From NCBI RefSeq assembly GCF_018448785.1, contig NZ_JAHCLU010000029.1, forward strand, positions 1 to 44,481: a stretch of DNA of 44,481 nt, in the 5' to 3' direction. How positions within the stretch are numbered: position 1 is the stretch's first letter; every line of letters begins with the position of its first letter. Positions 8,274 to 16,355 of the stretch are shown piece by piece. A program made the translations under genes and the position numbers. The DNA is from Halomonas jincaotanensis. Lineage in GTDB: Bacteria; Pseudomonadota; Gammaproteobacteria; Pseudomonadales; Halomonadaceae. The notes beneath the pieces were generated by a model that did not search any database, was not told the origin of the DNA, and was given only the letters and a program-made list of their open reading frames with translations.

Positions 8274-9797
8274 ATGAACGATTTCATGAACGACATTCCG
8301 CGCGGCGTCGCCAGCCGCTATTTACGGCAACAAAGCGTACCGCAGGCCCGCTGGCAGCTCCCGGAAGATATTCTGGCCAGTCCGGCACTTCAGTATGATC
8401 CCGACAATCCCGGCGGAAAGATTCTGATCGGCGCGCTGGGCACGCGTCTGATCGGCATCGAAGACAACCGCCACGTCCTGACCGTGGCGGGCTCCCGCGC
8501 AGGTAAATCCGTGACCCTGATAGGCAACCTGCTCTTCTACCAGGGCAGCGTCCTCGCCCTTGATCCCAAGGGTGAGCTGGCTGCCATCACCGCCGAGCGC
8601 CGGACAGCGCTCGGGCAGAAAGTCTGTATCCTCGATCCGTTCGCTAACGCGCCGGCCCGGTTGTCACATCTGCGCGCCTCCTACAACCCGCTAAGCGTCC
8701 TGACGCTGAGCAGCCGGACGATCATCGAAGACGCAAATCTCATCGCCGATGCGATGGTTGTGCAGGGTGCGCAAGGCAAAGATCCGCATTGGGACGAGAG
8801 CGCAAAAAACTTCATCGAGGGCGTCATCCTGCATGTGGTTACCTGCCCGGTTTATAGCAAGGTAAAGACGCTGCTCACCGTGCGCGAGCTGATCAAGTCC
8901 GCGATGAAGCCAGAGGAAAGCGAAGCGGCGGACGAAGAGGAAGCGCTTTGCTTCCTGGAGCGCGAAATGCTCGAAAATGCCCTGCAATTGCAGGGGCGCC
9001 GCAGCAGCGCCGATGTCGGCGGTGCGATCGAGGGAGCGGCGCGAGATTTCTACGAGAAGAGCGACCGTGAGCGCGACAGCGTGCTCTCGACGGTTCGGCG
9101 ACATACCAAGTTTCTGGACTACACGTCGTTTCGCAAGGTTCTGGGTCGCAGCAACTTCAGCCTGGAGGAGCTCAAATCGAACCCGCATGGCCTGACGGTC
9201 TATCTCTGCTTTCCGGCAACGCGGATCGACATCGCCGGGCGATGGCTGAGGATTTTCATCAACCAGTTGCTCCAGGCGATGGAGCAAAGCCCCGCCGCTA
9301 CCACCTCCCCGGTTCTCGTCTGCCTCGATGAATTTCCGGTGCTCGGCCACATGAAACAGATGGAGAATGCCGCCGGGCAGATCGCCTCCTTCGGCGTGAA
9401 GCTCTGGGTCGTGCTACAGGACTGGGGACAGGGAAAAGCACTGTATGGCGAACGCTGGGAAAGCTTTGCGGCCAATGCCGGCGTCCTGCAATTCTTCGGT
9501 AATAACGACGTCGCGACGACAGAGTATCTGTCGAAGCGGCTTGGAAAGACACGGGTGGAGGTGGCACGTAGTGGCGAGGTCGCGCCCGAACAGGCTGCAC
9601 TAGGCCTGAGCGGCAAGACCAGCGTGACCGAGTTACACGACCTGCTGAGCCCGGAGGAGATCAGTCGCCAGTTTGCGCGTAACGACCGGCACAAGCGTCA
9701 GCTTGTGCTCTGGGCAGGCTACCATCCGATGATCCTGCAACGGGTTGAGTATTTCGACCGGCACAGCCAGGTCGCGCCGTATTTCCGACTTACTTAG
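8274..9797 (+). CDS. traG-like: Type IV coupling protein (VirD4/TraG-like ATPase)
   Basis: Hexameric ATPase that brings the relaxase-DNA complex to a type IV secretion channel. 507 residues. Walker A is GSRAGKSVT (73-81), followed by the family segment ALDPKGELAAITAERR. Walker B is VLVCLDEFPVLG with D352-E353. Later segments GVLQFFGNNDVATTEYLS and LLSPEEI fit the T4SS DNA-transfer ATPase fold. There is no N-terminal transmembrane pair, unlike VirD4, so it is a soluble or peripheral form. A GAGGAG sequence lies eight bases before the ATG. No secretion-channel genes occur in the window. Its 3' end overlaps the converging ankyrin gene by eight bases. Confidence 0.9.
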   Translation: MNDFMNDIPRGVASRYLRQQSVPQARWQLPEDILASPALQYDPDNPGGKILIGALGTRLIGIEDNRHVLTVAGSRAGKSVTLIGNLLFYQGSVLALDPKGELAAITAERRTALGQKVCILDPFANAPARLSHLRASYNPLSVLTLSSRTIIEDANLIADAMVVQGAQGKDPHWDESAKNFIEGVILHVVTCPVYSKVKTLLTVRELIKSAMKPEESEAADEEEALCFLEREMLENALQLQGRRSSADVGGAIEGAARDFYEKSDRERDSVLSTVRRHTKFLDYTSFRKVLGRSNFSLEELKSNPHGLTVYLCFPATRIDIAGRWLRIFINQLLQAMEQSPAATTSPVLVCLDEFPVLGHMKQMENAAGQIASFGVKLWVVLQDWGQGKALYGERWESFAANAGVLQFFGNNDVATTEYLSKRLGKTRVEVARSGEVAPEQAALGLSGKTSVTELHDLLSPEEISRQFARNDRHKRQLVLWAGYHPMILQRVEYFDRHSQVAPYFRLT

Positions 9798-10182
9798 GCG
9801 TAATCACGGTTAACACTGGTAAGGTGCGACGGTACGTCAATTTCAGGCCTTGCGCTTCGGCCTGTGTACGCTCCTTGTTACCAAGGTAGCGGGCAAGTGC
9901 GGGATCATTACCAAAGGCATAAGCCATCTCAGAGGGGAGACGTCCACGCCGATCCCGAAGAATGAAATTACAGTCCGGTTGTCTGGCCAGGACGCGGACC
10001 GCCTCCCGCGCTTTACAAGCAGCAGCGACGTGCAGCGCCGCTTGCTTAGTGTCCGGGTCCTGGTAGTTTACTGGCATCCCTTCTTCAAGATAGGATGCAA
10101 CCGTATCGGGGTTTCCACGCTCAACGGCTTGAAAAAAAGCACGGCCAAGCAGCTTCATCTCCCTTTCATCATAATTGATCAT
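9790..10182 (-). CDS. Ankyrin-repeat protein, short paralogue
   Basis: About 130 residues with ankyrin-type repeats: AVERGNPDTVASYLEEGMPV, then KQAALHVAAACKAREAVRVL, then CNFILRDRRGRLPSEMAYAF. Ankyrin repeats bind partner proteins. It is a clear paralogue of the next gene upstream (10303-10824), sharing the same repeat frame and the motif NYQDPDTKQ, and looks like that gene without its acidic N-terminal extension. An AAGGA sequence lies nine bases before the chosen ATG. The tail converges on the coupling-protein gene. No effector domain is visible. Confidence 0.75.
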   Translation of the reverse strand: MINYDEREMKLLGRAFFQAVERGNPDTVASYLEEGMPVNYQDPDTKQAALHVAAACKAREAVRVLARQPDCNFILRDRRGRLPSEMAYAFGNDPALARYLGNKERTQAEAQGLKLTYRRTLPVLTVITPK

Positions 10183-10302
10183 CAGGAACGATCCTTTTCT
10201 TCACATTAAAAATGTCCCCATCCGTTATATTTTTTATGGGAACTTTGCAAGAAGTTTCATCCTGATGAGCAAACAGTTAGTAATCACTAAGCAATACGAC
10301 CG

Positions 10303-10824
10303 CTATTTGAGCGGTAAGGTTTCTCGGTATTTTAGTATGCATCTTTCCGATTTCGCCTGCTTGAACTCTTTTATCGTAAGATAGCGGGAAAGCGCAGTGT
10401 CACCTCCAAAGACATATGCCAGTTCCGAGGGGAGGCGGCCATGCCGATCCCGAAGAATGTAATTACAGTCCGGGTACTTGGCCAGCACGCGAATCGCCTC
10501 ACGCGCCCTGGCCGCGGCGGCGACGTGCAGCGCTGATTGCTTGGTTACCGGGTCTTGATAGTTGATGGGCATTCCGGCCTCTAGATAGGCATCAACGGTT
10601 TTAGGATTCCCGCGCTCAACCGTTTGCAAAAATTCACGACCGAGCATTTTATAAGCTATAGGATCACGTTTCTTCCTGCCTCGTATAACTTTACTCACAT
10701 TTCTTCGAACATCACCATAATCAAGATCGGCGTAATAATCAAAGAAGGCCTGAATAGAATTCATTGCCCAAAGCTCTTCTTCATCTCTATGTTCATCTTC
10801 ATGTTCATGTTCATGAGAGGCCAT
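10303..10824 (-). CDS. Ankyrin-repeat protein with His/Glu-rich N-terminus
   Basis: 173 residues. The first 20 residues are low-complexity His/Glu/Asp (HEHEHEDEHRDEEE), encoded by a short run of repeated hexamers near 10785-10815. A helical linker follows, then ankyrin repeats (TVERGNPKTVDAYLEAGMPI, KQSALHVAAAARAREAIRVL, CNYILRDRHGRLPSELAYVF). It lies 14 bases after the stop of the upstream 885-bp gene and 120 bases before its paralogue, all on one strand, so the three form an operon. An AGAGGG site precedes the ATG. The His-rich tail could bind metal; that is inference. Confidence 0.75.
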   Translation of the reverse strand: MASHEHEHEDEHRDEEELWAMNSIQAFFDYYADLDYGDVRRNVSKVIRGRKKRDPIAYKMLGREFLQTVERGNPKTVDAYLEAGMPINYQDPVTKQSALHVAAAARAREAIRVLAKYPDCNYILRDRHGRLPSELAYVFGGDTALSRYLTIKEFKQAKSERCILKYRETLPLK

Positions 10825-10838
10825 AACTTCAACCCTCT

Positions 10839-11723
10839 TTAGGAAGCAAAACGGAATTCAAGCACTTGCTGGACAGCTTGGTTTTTCACAGCTAAAAAAT
10901 GCGATCCAAGGACTTCAATCACTTCGATACCATACGCATGCCTCATAAGATAAATTAACCGTCCTTTATTCTTTAACCATACACCCATATCATTCATCGA
11001 ATAGTAACAATAATTTATCCCTGAGCTCTTTTTCTTGAGAAAAACGACAAGAGTGTCCTCCGGCGTGATAACCCCCCAGCCACCCGACACACTTTGCGAA
11101 AGCACATCACCCGTAGGCCCGTGGCCGTCAGATGAGGTAAGCCTTAGCTGAGCTTTATCCGCGCTGTAGCGTGTGCATTCCTCAACGATATGCACCACAC
11201 CAAGAGCATCACCACCATCAATACGCTGTATCGTCATTTTCAAGGCCGTAATGACATCACGCTCCTTGTACTCCGTCCTTAGTATCCCGCAGAGATCCGA
11301 AGCGGAGATACTAAAACCTTCTGCACAATTCTCACGCAGGTACTCAGCATATCGTAATGCTGCTTGATAGCCAGGCCTGTACTCCTCTAGTTCATCCAGG
11401 CTGAGAAGATTGATCTCAGCATGCGATATGAATTCGACAATTGCTGCCAGCGATTCAGGCTGTGGTACCGGAAAATGCAGCCCTTTGCCCTTATTGTTGA
11501 CCCCTTCTACAAACTGGCGTAGCCGCTCGCCGCCGATTTTCAGATTTCTACCAATCTCCACACCGGTAAATTCAGCAATGGCTTCGCGGACATCGCACCA
11601 GGTGTGCTGTGACCCTGTTCCCTGATCAAAAAGTCGATACGCTCGAAGGGCCTCACGGACACGGCCAAGCTGCCAACCCGACAAAAGGCCGAACTGCGGC
11701 TCCCTTGACTGTGGGTTTCCCAT
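10839..11723 (-). CDS. Hypothetical protein, first gene of ankyrin operon
   Basis: Not recognised. About 294 residues, soluble, without signal peptide or membrane segment. The N-terminal third includes WQLGRVREALRAYRLFDQ and WCDVREAIAEFTGVEIGRNL, which could be a small helical DNA-binding or adaptor fold. The rest is mixed, ending in YGIEVIEVLGSHFLAVKNQA. The ATG at 11723 is chosen because GGGGAGG lies four bases before it; the upstream in-frame start lacks this. It leads an operon with two ankyrin genes and is divergent from the membrane-protein operon at 11855. A role in defence or in element regulation is possible but unsupported. Confidence 0.65.
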   Translation of the reverse strand: MGNPQSREPQFGLLSGWQLGRVREALRAYRLFDQGTGSQHTWCDVREAIAEFTGVEIGRNLKIGGERLRQFVEGVNNKGKGLHFPVPQPESLAAIVEFISHAEINLLSLDELEEYRPGYQAALRYAEYLRENCAEGFSISASDLCGILRTEYKERDVITALKMTIQRIDGGDALGVVHIVEECTRYSADKAQLRLTSSDGHGPTGDVLSQSVSGGWGVITPEDTLVVFLKKKSSGINYCYYSMNDMGVWLKNKGRLIYLMRHAYGIEVIEVLGSHFLAVKNQAVQQVLEFRFAS

Positions 11724-11854
11724 GTTGCCTCCCCTGCTCACTGTGGCCAGTTGGCGTCCTAAAAGGTTAGCGCGAGGTCAGCGCTTTCGCCTCTCTGTCA
11801 AGGTGATGAGAAGCGCTGCACTACCCTGCGGCGCGCTAGGGGGAGGACGAGACA

Positions 11855-12550
11855 ATGGCCAACAGAACTCCGGAAAGGCGCGTATCGCTTTTCGAAGGCG
11901 AGCCACACACCGTGTACGGGCAAGATGGTCTGCATCGGCAGGTGTTTGACGTCCGCATTCGAGAGTTGACGCCCGAGAATGCCAAGCGCGCCGAAGCACT
12001 GACCGCGGTAATCCTGATCTTCGCCATCATAGGTGTTCTCATTATGGCGCTGGAGGAGCCGCTCCTCTTTATCCTGGGCGTCCCGGTCGTCCTGATAAGT
12101 GGCACGGCCATACAAAAATCCCTATATCAGTCTCTTCGAATAGAAACCCGGGTCATTTTCACCCCGACGGACTTCAAGGTTCTGCGCCGCGGCAGGTGGG
12201 ACGTCTATGACCGCCTCCTCAAACACAGCTTCGTCATGCTCAAGCATGACGAAGCCCGAAGGGAGCGCGAGGAGTTGGAAAGCTGCACCCGCGCCGCCCA
12301 GGCGCAAGGTCGATTCCGCGCGCCCAGGCGCTATTACGATGACGCCTATCACATGGTGTTCGAGTATTTCGGGCAAAGGCACGACATCGCCACCGTGTTC
12401 GATGAAAAACGCGCCCGCGCTGTCATCGCCCGGCTCCAAGCCTGCGACCTAATGATGGACAGCCAGATCAAGATGGGCGAAGGCCACGTCCTCAGCCCCG
12501 AAGAAGAATGGAGCAAACAACCTGGTGGGCTTCCCGGCCATCGTTCCTGA
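11855..12550 (+). CDS. Hypothetical membrane protein
   Basis: Not recognised. About 231 residues. A soluble start (RVSLFEGEPHTVYGQDGLHR) is followed by a hydrophobic hairpin (ALTAVILIFAIIGVLIMALE and LLFILGVPVVLISGTAI, residues 48-85) and a cytoplasmic C-terminal half of about 145 residues rich in Arg and Glu. A small two-pass membrane protein is likely. A GGGGGAGG-type sequence lies before the ATG. It is followed within 20 bases by a second membrane-protein gene on the same strand. The pair lies downstream of the mobilization genes and may be element backbone. Confidence 0.7.
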   Translation: MANRTPERRVSLFEGEPHTVYGQDGLHRQVFDVRIRELTPENAKRAEALTAVILIFAIIGVLIMALEEPLLFILGVPVVLISGTAIQKSLYQSLRIETRVIFTPTDFKVLRRGRWDVYDRLLKHSFVMLKHDEARREREELESCTRAAQAQGRFRAPRRYYDDAYHMVFEYFGQRHDIATVFDEKRARAVIARLQACDLMMDSQIKMGEGHVLSPEEEWSKQPGGLPGHRS

Positions 12551-12567
12551 ACATAGGAGGGTTTGTG

Positions 12568-13089
12568 ATGAGTGTACTAAACCAACAATCCGCTAATCCC
12601 GGCATTTTGTTCAGTACAGTTCGTTTCATAGCCTATGTGGTCTGGGCTATCGCCGGACTTGCTCTCTGGGTACCGTTACTGGTGCGGGCGGTACTGCTGT
12701 TCAACAGCGCGATGATCTACGCGACCGTCACACAGCACAGTGGCCGCCTATCTTCTGCAAGACAGGTGCTGGAAGTCGCGACGACATTCTATACCTTGGG
12801 CTTCTGCAATATACAGAAGTGGACGAATCCGTCTCCGCCGTTATTTCCCGACGCTGGCCTGGCGATAAGCCCTTTGAGGCTTTTAGCAGGCTTTATATGC
12901 GAGTTGTTCTGGGCCGTGAGCGTCTGGTGCCTGTTGCTGTATCACCGGTCGCTCTCCCTGATGCTCCTCGAAGGCGCTGCCTATGAGCTATGGATCGGCA
13001 TCCTGATTTTCGTTGCCGGCGCGGTGGCGGCCATCATCGTGATGGAAAATGTGCGCGACAGGAAGGCAAGGCGCACCGACTCCGGCTGA
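12568..13089 (+). CDS. Hypothetical polytopic membrane protein
   Basis: Not recognised. About 173 residues, with three or four hydrophobic segments: AYVVWAIAGLALWVPLLV, a second near SPLRLLAGFICELFWAVSVW, one through LLLYHRSLSLMLL, and the C-terminal WIGILIFVAGAVAAIIV, ending in a basic tail. The ATG at 12568 follows AGGAGGG at six bases. Its start lies 18 bases beyond the stop of the previous membrane-protein gene, so they form an operon. No transporter signature is visible. The two proteins may form a complex. Confidence 0.7.
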   Translation: MSVLNQQSANPGILFSTVRFIAYVVWAIAGLALWVPLLVRAVLLFNSAMIYATVTQHSGRLSSARQVLEVATTFYTLGFCNIQKWTNPSPPLFPDAGLAISPLRLLAGFICELFWAVSVWCLLLYHRSLSLMLLEGAAYELWIGILIFVAGAVAAIIVMENVRDRKARRTDSG

Positions 13090-13131
13090 TCCCGAGCAGC
13101 GGTGCCAAGCCCTGCATGGCGAGGAGCCGGC

Positions 13132-13335
13132 TTACGCCGGCCCCTCGTTTTCACCTTGTGCTTTCGGCGGGAGCAAGACCAGCTCGCCGTTCACGGGGAG
13201 CGTTTCCAGCTTCACCTGGAAGCCGCCTTTCTTGTTGGGCCAGGCAGCGCCGATCCGCGACCAGTAGGTCTTATTGTTGTTCTCCGTCACGTGATAGGCG
13301 ATCAGGACCGGGCTGTTTTGTTTTGCTGTGTTCAT
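13132..13335 (-). CDS. Small conserved mobile-element protein
   Basis: 67 residues. The sequence, with NSPVLIAYHVTENNNKTYWS then RIGAAWPNKKGGFQVKLE then LPVNGELVLLPP, matches from memory a small family often seen on plasmids and integrative elements of Proteobacteria; its function is unknown to me. The AAAGGAG ribosome site lies directly upstream and falls inside the start of structured repeat A, so that repeat forms the gene's 5' leader. The pattern of short strands suggests a compact beta fold. Confidence 0.75.
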   Translation of the reverse strand: MNTAKQNSPVLIAYHVTENNNKTYWSRIGAAWPNKKGGFQVKLETLPVNGELVLLPPKAQGENEGPA

Positions 13336-13340
13336 GATGG

Positions 13341-13621
13341 TTCTCCTTTCGGCTGAGGTTGATGTGCGAACACGTCACCTTTGTCAGCCGGCAGGAAGGG
13401 GCCAGGGCACAAGGCCGCAGGCGCGAATGGAGCGGCCCGCAGCCCGGATTCGTTTCGGGCGAGGACACGGGAGCGATTTCTGCGGCTGAAAGGTCTGCCT
13501 TGTGCCAGGGCCACCCCCGGCTAAAAAGCGGGTCGTATCGCTTCGCACGAAACCCTTCCGAAAAGAGAAACAATGGGCATGCAATGAATGGCCTAGCCCC
13601 GGCTTATGCAGTGCGGAGAAC
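13341..13621. repeat. Structured repeat, copy A
   Basis: About 280 bases, closely related to 14898-15170. A ten-base-pair closing stem (GGCACAAGGC at 13406 and GCCTTGTGCC at 13497) encloses a conserved core, CCGCAGGCGCGAATGGAGCG, at 13415. A later stem AGCG/CGCT (13527-13530, 13539-13542) is AGTG/CACT in copy B, a compensatory change. It lies directly upstream of the leftward 67-residue gene. No coding reading is convincing. Confidence 0.6.
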
Positions 13622-13719
13622 ACTACTCACAAACCGGTCTAGAGGCAAGAGCTCATACGTTAAAAAGAGGAAATGATGAAAGAAGAAGATACCTCACAAG
13701 TAGGATTAAACGTCACAAA

Positions 13720-14109
13720 CTATTTTCCATCTTTCTTCTCAAATATGCGGAAAATGCGATTAACCTCATCCATGCTTAGTCTCGCTGACTTGATCAGCGT
13801 ATCATCCTTATCTCTAAAAGAAAGGTCAACTTCGCTTTTTAGATTTCTAGCATACAAAAAAGTTCTTGGTTCTAATAGTGTCCACACCCATATCCAGTCT
13901 GAAGTCTCAAAGCCATTACCTGCCATGTCGAGCATATCAACTAAAGCTCGAGCCAACTTTTCAACAAGCAACTCTAACTTTTCACAACCAAGAAGCGTTT
14001 CTTCACCATGGTTAACGAGATAAACTTTACCCCACTCTGGAGCAATAGACTCTAACCGCACTGAAAAGCCAGCATCCAGTGGGATTTTGATTTCCTGTAT
14101 TATTTCCAT
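13720..14109 (-). CDS. Candidate immunity protein
   Basis: About 129 residues, acidic, without signal peptide. It starts ten bases before the stop of the upstream secreted protein gene, so the two are translationally coupled. The content (WGKVYLVNHGEETLLGCEKL, then a helical segment ELLVEKLARALVDMLD, then WIWVWTLLEPRTF) fits a small cytoplasmic partner rather than an enzyme. From the order secreted toxin-like gene then small acidic gene, I infer an immunity protein for its neighbour. I do not recognise the family. Base composition is AT-richer than the surrounding backbone, suggesting separate acquisition. Confidence 0.55.
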   Translation of the reverse strand: MEIIQEIKIPLDAGFSVRLESIAPEWGKVYLVNHGEETLLGCEKLELLVEKLARALVDMLDMAGNGFETSDWIWVWTLLEPRTFLYARNLKSEVDLSFRDKDDTLIKSARLSMDEVNRIFRIFEKKDGK

Positions 14110-14837
14110 GGCGGACTTACCTGCTCTCCGTTCCTATAAAATTTCGGCTTCACCTTGAATGAAGACCAGTTATCCCTAATATACCTCAACTCCTTTGCGG
14201 TTACATCCCTAGAATAGGGCCCTCTTTTGTTCAGCACACCTTTAATATTATGCATATGAGTCAGATCAAAATGAACCTGTTTTCCACCCCTGGCAGCAGC
14301 CGAAAGAACATTCGTTGTAAATTTCTCCCATTTCATACTTGGTGGCTTGCTCAAGTCTGTTAGAAGTTTCCCACCGTACTTCTGCTGAAAAGCGCGTAAC
14401 TTACCCCCTGCGGATGGCCCATATACAAGATCATTGGAGCGAAAACGCTTGTTTTGTCGAAGTTCTCGTTCAGAGTGAAGCCTTTTTCGCAATTCCTGTA
14501 TTTCTGGCTTTGAAAGAGGCGGCCTAGAAATTTTCGCTCCCTTCTGACCGTATGACTTGAAGTTCTGTCGTATCTTGCCAACCCCGATCTGACTTTTCTT
14601 CGGTTTGCCAAGTGCCGATTGCTTTGATCTTGGTTTTGCCTTATCGGCTGCCTTGGACGAAGGGGGAAGCATACGTTTTCCAGCCACCGCGTAACGCAGC
14701 GGGCCAGATGCAACGCTTTCGTACTGAACGTTCGCCGACGGCAACACAAGGCTAGCGGCCCTCTCCTGCGCACCAGAATCGAGGGGCAACAACAGCGCCA
14801 GAAAGGCAAGAGTAAGAAAAACGAGAATCTTATGCAT
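14100..14837 (-). CDS. Candidate secreted polymorphic toxin
   Basis: About 245 residues. A signal peptide at 1-23 (ILVFLTLAFLALLLPLDSGA) is followed by a basic, Lys-rich linker (40-135) and a C-terminal domain of about 105 residues. That domain has VHFDLTHMHNIKGVLN, then ELRYIRDNW, then KPKFYRNGEQVSPPW. This C-terminal pattern resembles toxin tips of Rhs- and CDI-type polymorphic toxins in my memory; His, Asp and Arg there could be catalytic. No Rhs core, pretoxin or delivery domain is present, so it would be a stand-alone secreted effector. It is coupled to a small acidic downstream gene. The cassette lies between structured repeats A and B. Toxin function is inference. Confidence 0.6.
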   Translation of the reverse strand: MHKILVFLTLAFLALLLPLDSGAQERAASLVLPSANVQYESVASGPLRYAVAGKRMLPPSSKAADKAKPRSKQSALGKPKKSQIGVGKIRQNFKSYGQKGAKISRPPLSKPEIQELRKRLHSERELRQNKRFRSNDLVYGPSAGGKLRAFQQKYGGKLLTDLSKPPSMKWEKFTTNVLSAAARGGKQVHFDLTHMHNIKGVLNKRGPYSRDVTAKELRYIRDNWSSFKVKPKFYRNGEQVSPPWK

Positions 14838-14897
14838 CGCCTACGCTCGCAATCTTTATGCAGATTATAGGCGCAACTCTTCAAAGCCGGCGGGAAG

Positions 14898-15170
14898 ATC
14901 TCCTTTCGGCTACGGGTTGATGTGCGAACACGCCCCCTTCTTCAGCCGGCAGGAAGGGACCAGGGCACAAGGCCGCAGACGCGAATGGAGCGGCCCGCAG
15001 CCCGGACTCGTCCGAGCGAGGACACTGGAGCGCATCCTGCGCCGGAAAGGTCTGCCTTGTGCCAGGGTCACGGCCGGCTAAAAAGTGGTCGTCTCACTTC
15101 GCACACTACCCGCCGAAAGGGTGGCCAGAAGCACGCAATGAATGGTACTGCCTTCGGCTTATGCGGAACA
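14898..15170. repeat. Structured repeat, copy B
   Basis: Second copy of the repeat at 13341-13621. The same closing stem (14964-14973 with 15054-15063) and core (14973-14993, CCGCAGACGCGAATGGAGCGG) are kept. The internal hairpin is CGGAC/GTCCG here and GCCCG/CGGGC in copy A. The end next to the gene keeps the CCGAAAGGAGA ribosome-site sequence found before the 67-residue gene in copy A, but here the toxin gene follows instead. Confidence 0.6.
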
Positions 15171-15300
15171 GAGATCAATGGCAAGAGTGAGTTAACATAA
15201 CTGCCAACAGGTATAGCGTGTCTTTGTAAAGATTTTGCGGGGTAAACTTAAGACTGCCTCTTGTCAATTGAAGAAACAAAGACTGCAATCAGTAGAGCCA

Positions 15301-15435
15301 TCATAGTATATCCGTTTGTTTAACCTCTACGCGTTTCTTTGAGTGAAAAAGCTCGAGCATCTCCAGCTCGTCTTCGGAAAGATATATTTTGGTCAATGCA
15401 TCAGCAGTTTTTATATCTGATTCCGATGAAACCAT
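15301..15435 (-). CDS. Small acidic protein, 44 residues
   Basis: A short reading frame: MVSSESDIKTADALTKIYLS, then EDELEMLELF, then a basic HSKKRVEVK tail. GAGGAAG lies five bases before the ATG, which is the main reason to call it. It has no known family. A further 18-codon frame of mostly hydrophobic residues (15248-15304) overlaps its stop by four bases and could be a leader-like peptide. It lies 3' of structured repeat B on the other side from the toxin gene. Moderate to low confidence. Confidence 0.4.
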   Translation of the reverse strand: MVSSESDIKTADALTKIYLSEDELEMLELFHSKKRVEVKQTDIL

Positions 15436-15975
15436 ATCATCTTCCTCACGTTCGCCATTTAAGCATTAATGATAACACAACCTCGCAGGACCACCGTTCA
15501 ACCTCATGATCGATGCTACACAAAAGTACTGACCGAATAAAATTTTATTAATCAATTTGTTACCGTTATTTGGCCTGAAACCCAAAGGTAGGCAGCCGTT
15601 CGTTCATGGCAGTGTATGTCTTTGCCCAAGCAAGTGGCTGTGCCACTGGCGGGCATGATGTTCTCTTCTCCTCCCACAATCCAGGAACAGCTCCAACCTC
15701 CAATCATCCAACTTGAAGGTTAGCAGACCCACCGCGCCACGCAGATAAATGCTTCGTGAGCAGCTGTCTTTTCCTCCTTACATTCTTGTTTCAGGGCCGG
15801 CATACGCGCCTTTTTCCTCCGGTCTGGCGATACAGCTCCTCAAAACCGCAAGTGAAAACACTCCTCTTCTGGCGTTGCGGCCCGCTACGCGGGTGCGGGT
15901 TCTGTGCTGCATGCCTTCCTCCAGCGCTGCAAAGGCGCGGATTGGCCGGGCCTGAAGAACGTCAAGGAGGAAAAA
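15436..15975. other. Gene-poor spacer
   Basis: I find no supportable gene here. The left half is AT-rich (around 15530-15570), and a CCCGC/GCGGG hairpin lies near 15880. The last 20 bases hold the AAGGAGG site for the gene at 15976. Confidence 0.4.
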
Positions 15976-16194
15976 ATGCAGCCTCAATCATTCACCTTCA
16001 ACAACTTGGCGCAGCAGCGCGCGCCGTCTGAGCAATGGCTGTTCTGGATAATCGTCTTCTGGATCATCACCGCAGATGACGACAGAGAGCGCGAACGCAA
16101 GCGCCGCCTCGCCCGTCAGCAACAGCAGCGCGAGGACGACGAGCAACGCGCCCGTCGCAAGCGCCCTCCCGCACCGAAGCCGCCAACACCCTGA
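15976..16194 (+). CDS. Small single-pass membrane protein with charged tail
   Basis: About 72 residues: a short start, one hydrophobic segment (EQWLFWIIVFWIITADDD), then a highly charged Arg/Glu/Gln tail (RERERKRRLARQQQQRED) and a proline-rich end. AAGGAGG lies five bases before the ATG. The arrangement suggests a membrane anchor with a cytoplasmic coiled tail. The tail-coding part is repeated in degenerate form at 17291-17410, where no start or membrane segment remains. Function unknown. Confidence 0.65.
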   Translation: MQPQSFTFNNLAQQRAPSEQWLFWIIVFWIITADDDRERERKRRLARQQQQREDDEQRARRKRPPAPKPPTP

Positions 16195-16196
16195 CG
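16082..16196 (+). repeat. Direct repeat, copy 1 (tail of small membrane protein gene)
   Basis: About 115 bases coding the charged tail of the 72-residue protein. A related copy lies at 17291-17410. Differences are scattered substitutions, showing an old duplication. Confidence 0.65.
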
Positions 16197-16222
16197 GACG
16201 GGAGGCGTATCAGCACCCATCA

Positions 16223-16278
16223 GGCCGAGGCCGCCTATTCGGCGACCTCGGCAGTTGCGGGCTGCAAGCTGTGAAGGG
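16223..16278 (-). pseudogene. Remnant of an ardC 3' end
   Basis: These 56 bases closely match the last codons and the region after the stop of the ardC gene at 19412. The minus-strand reading ends LQPATAEVAE and a stop, against MQPATSEAAE in the intact gene. The rest of this second ardC copy is gone. It shows that a duplicated backbone segment was deleted or replaced here. Confidence 0.65.
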
Positions 16279-16355
16279 AACGCAGGCAAGCGTCCGACCG
16301 CCACACTGACCGATGTCAATGAAAGCACAGTGCGGCGGGCGCTCGAGGGATGGAA

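Noticed and set aside
13341..15170. Direct repeats A and B as insertion sequence ends
   Set aside because: They are direct, 270 bases long, and carry no transposase; there are no terminal inverted repeats.
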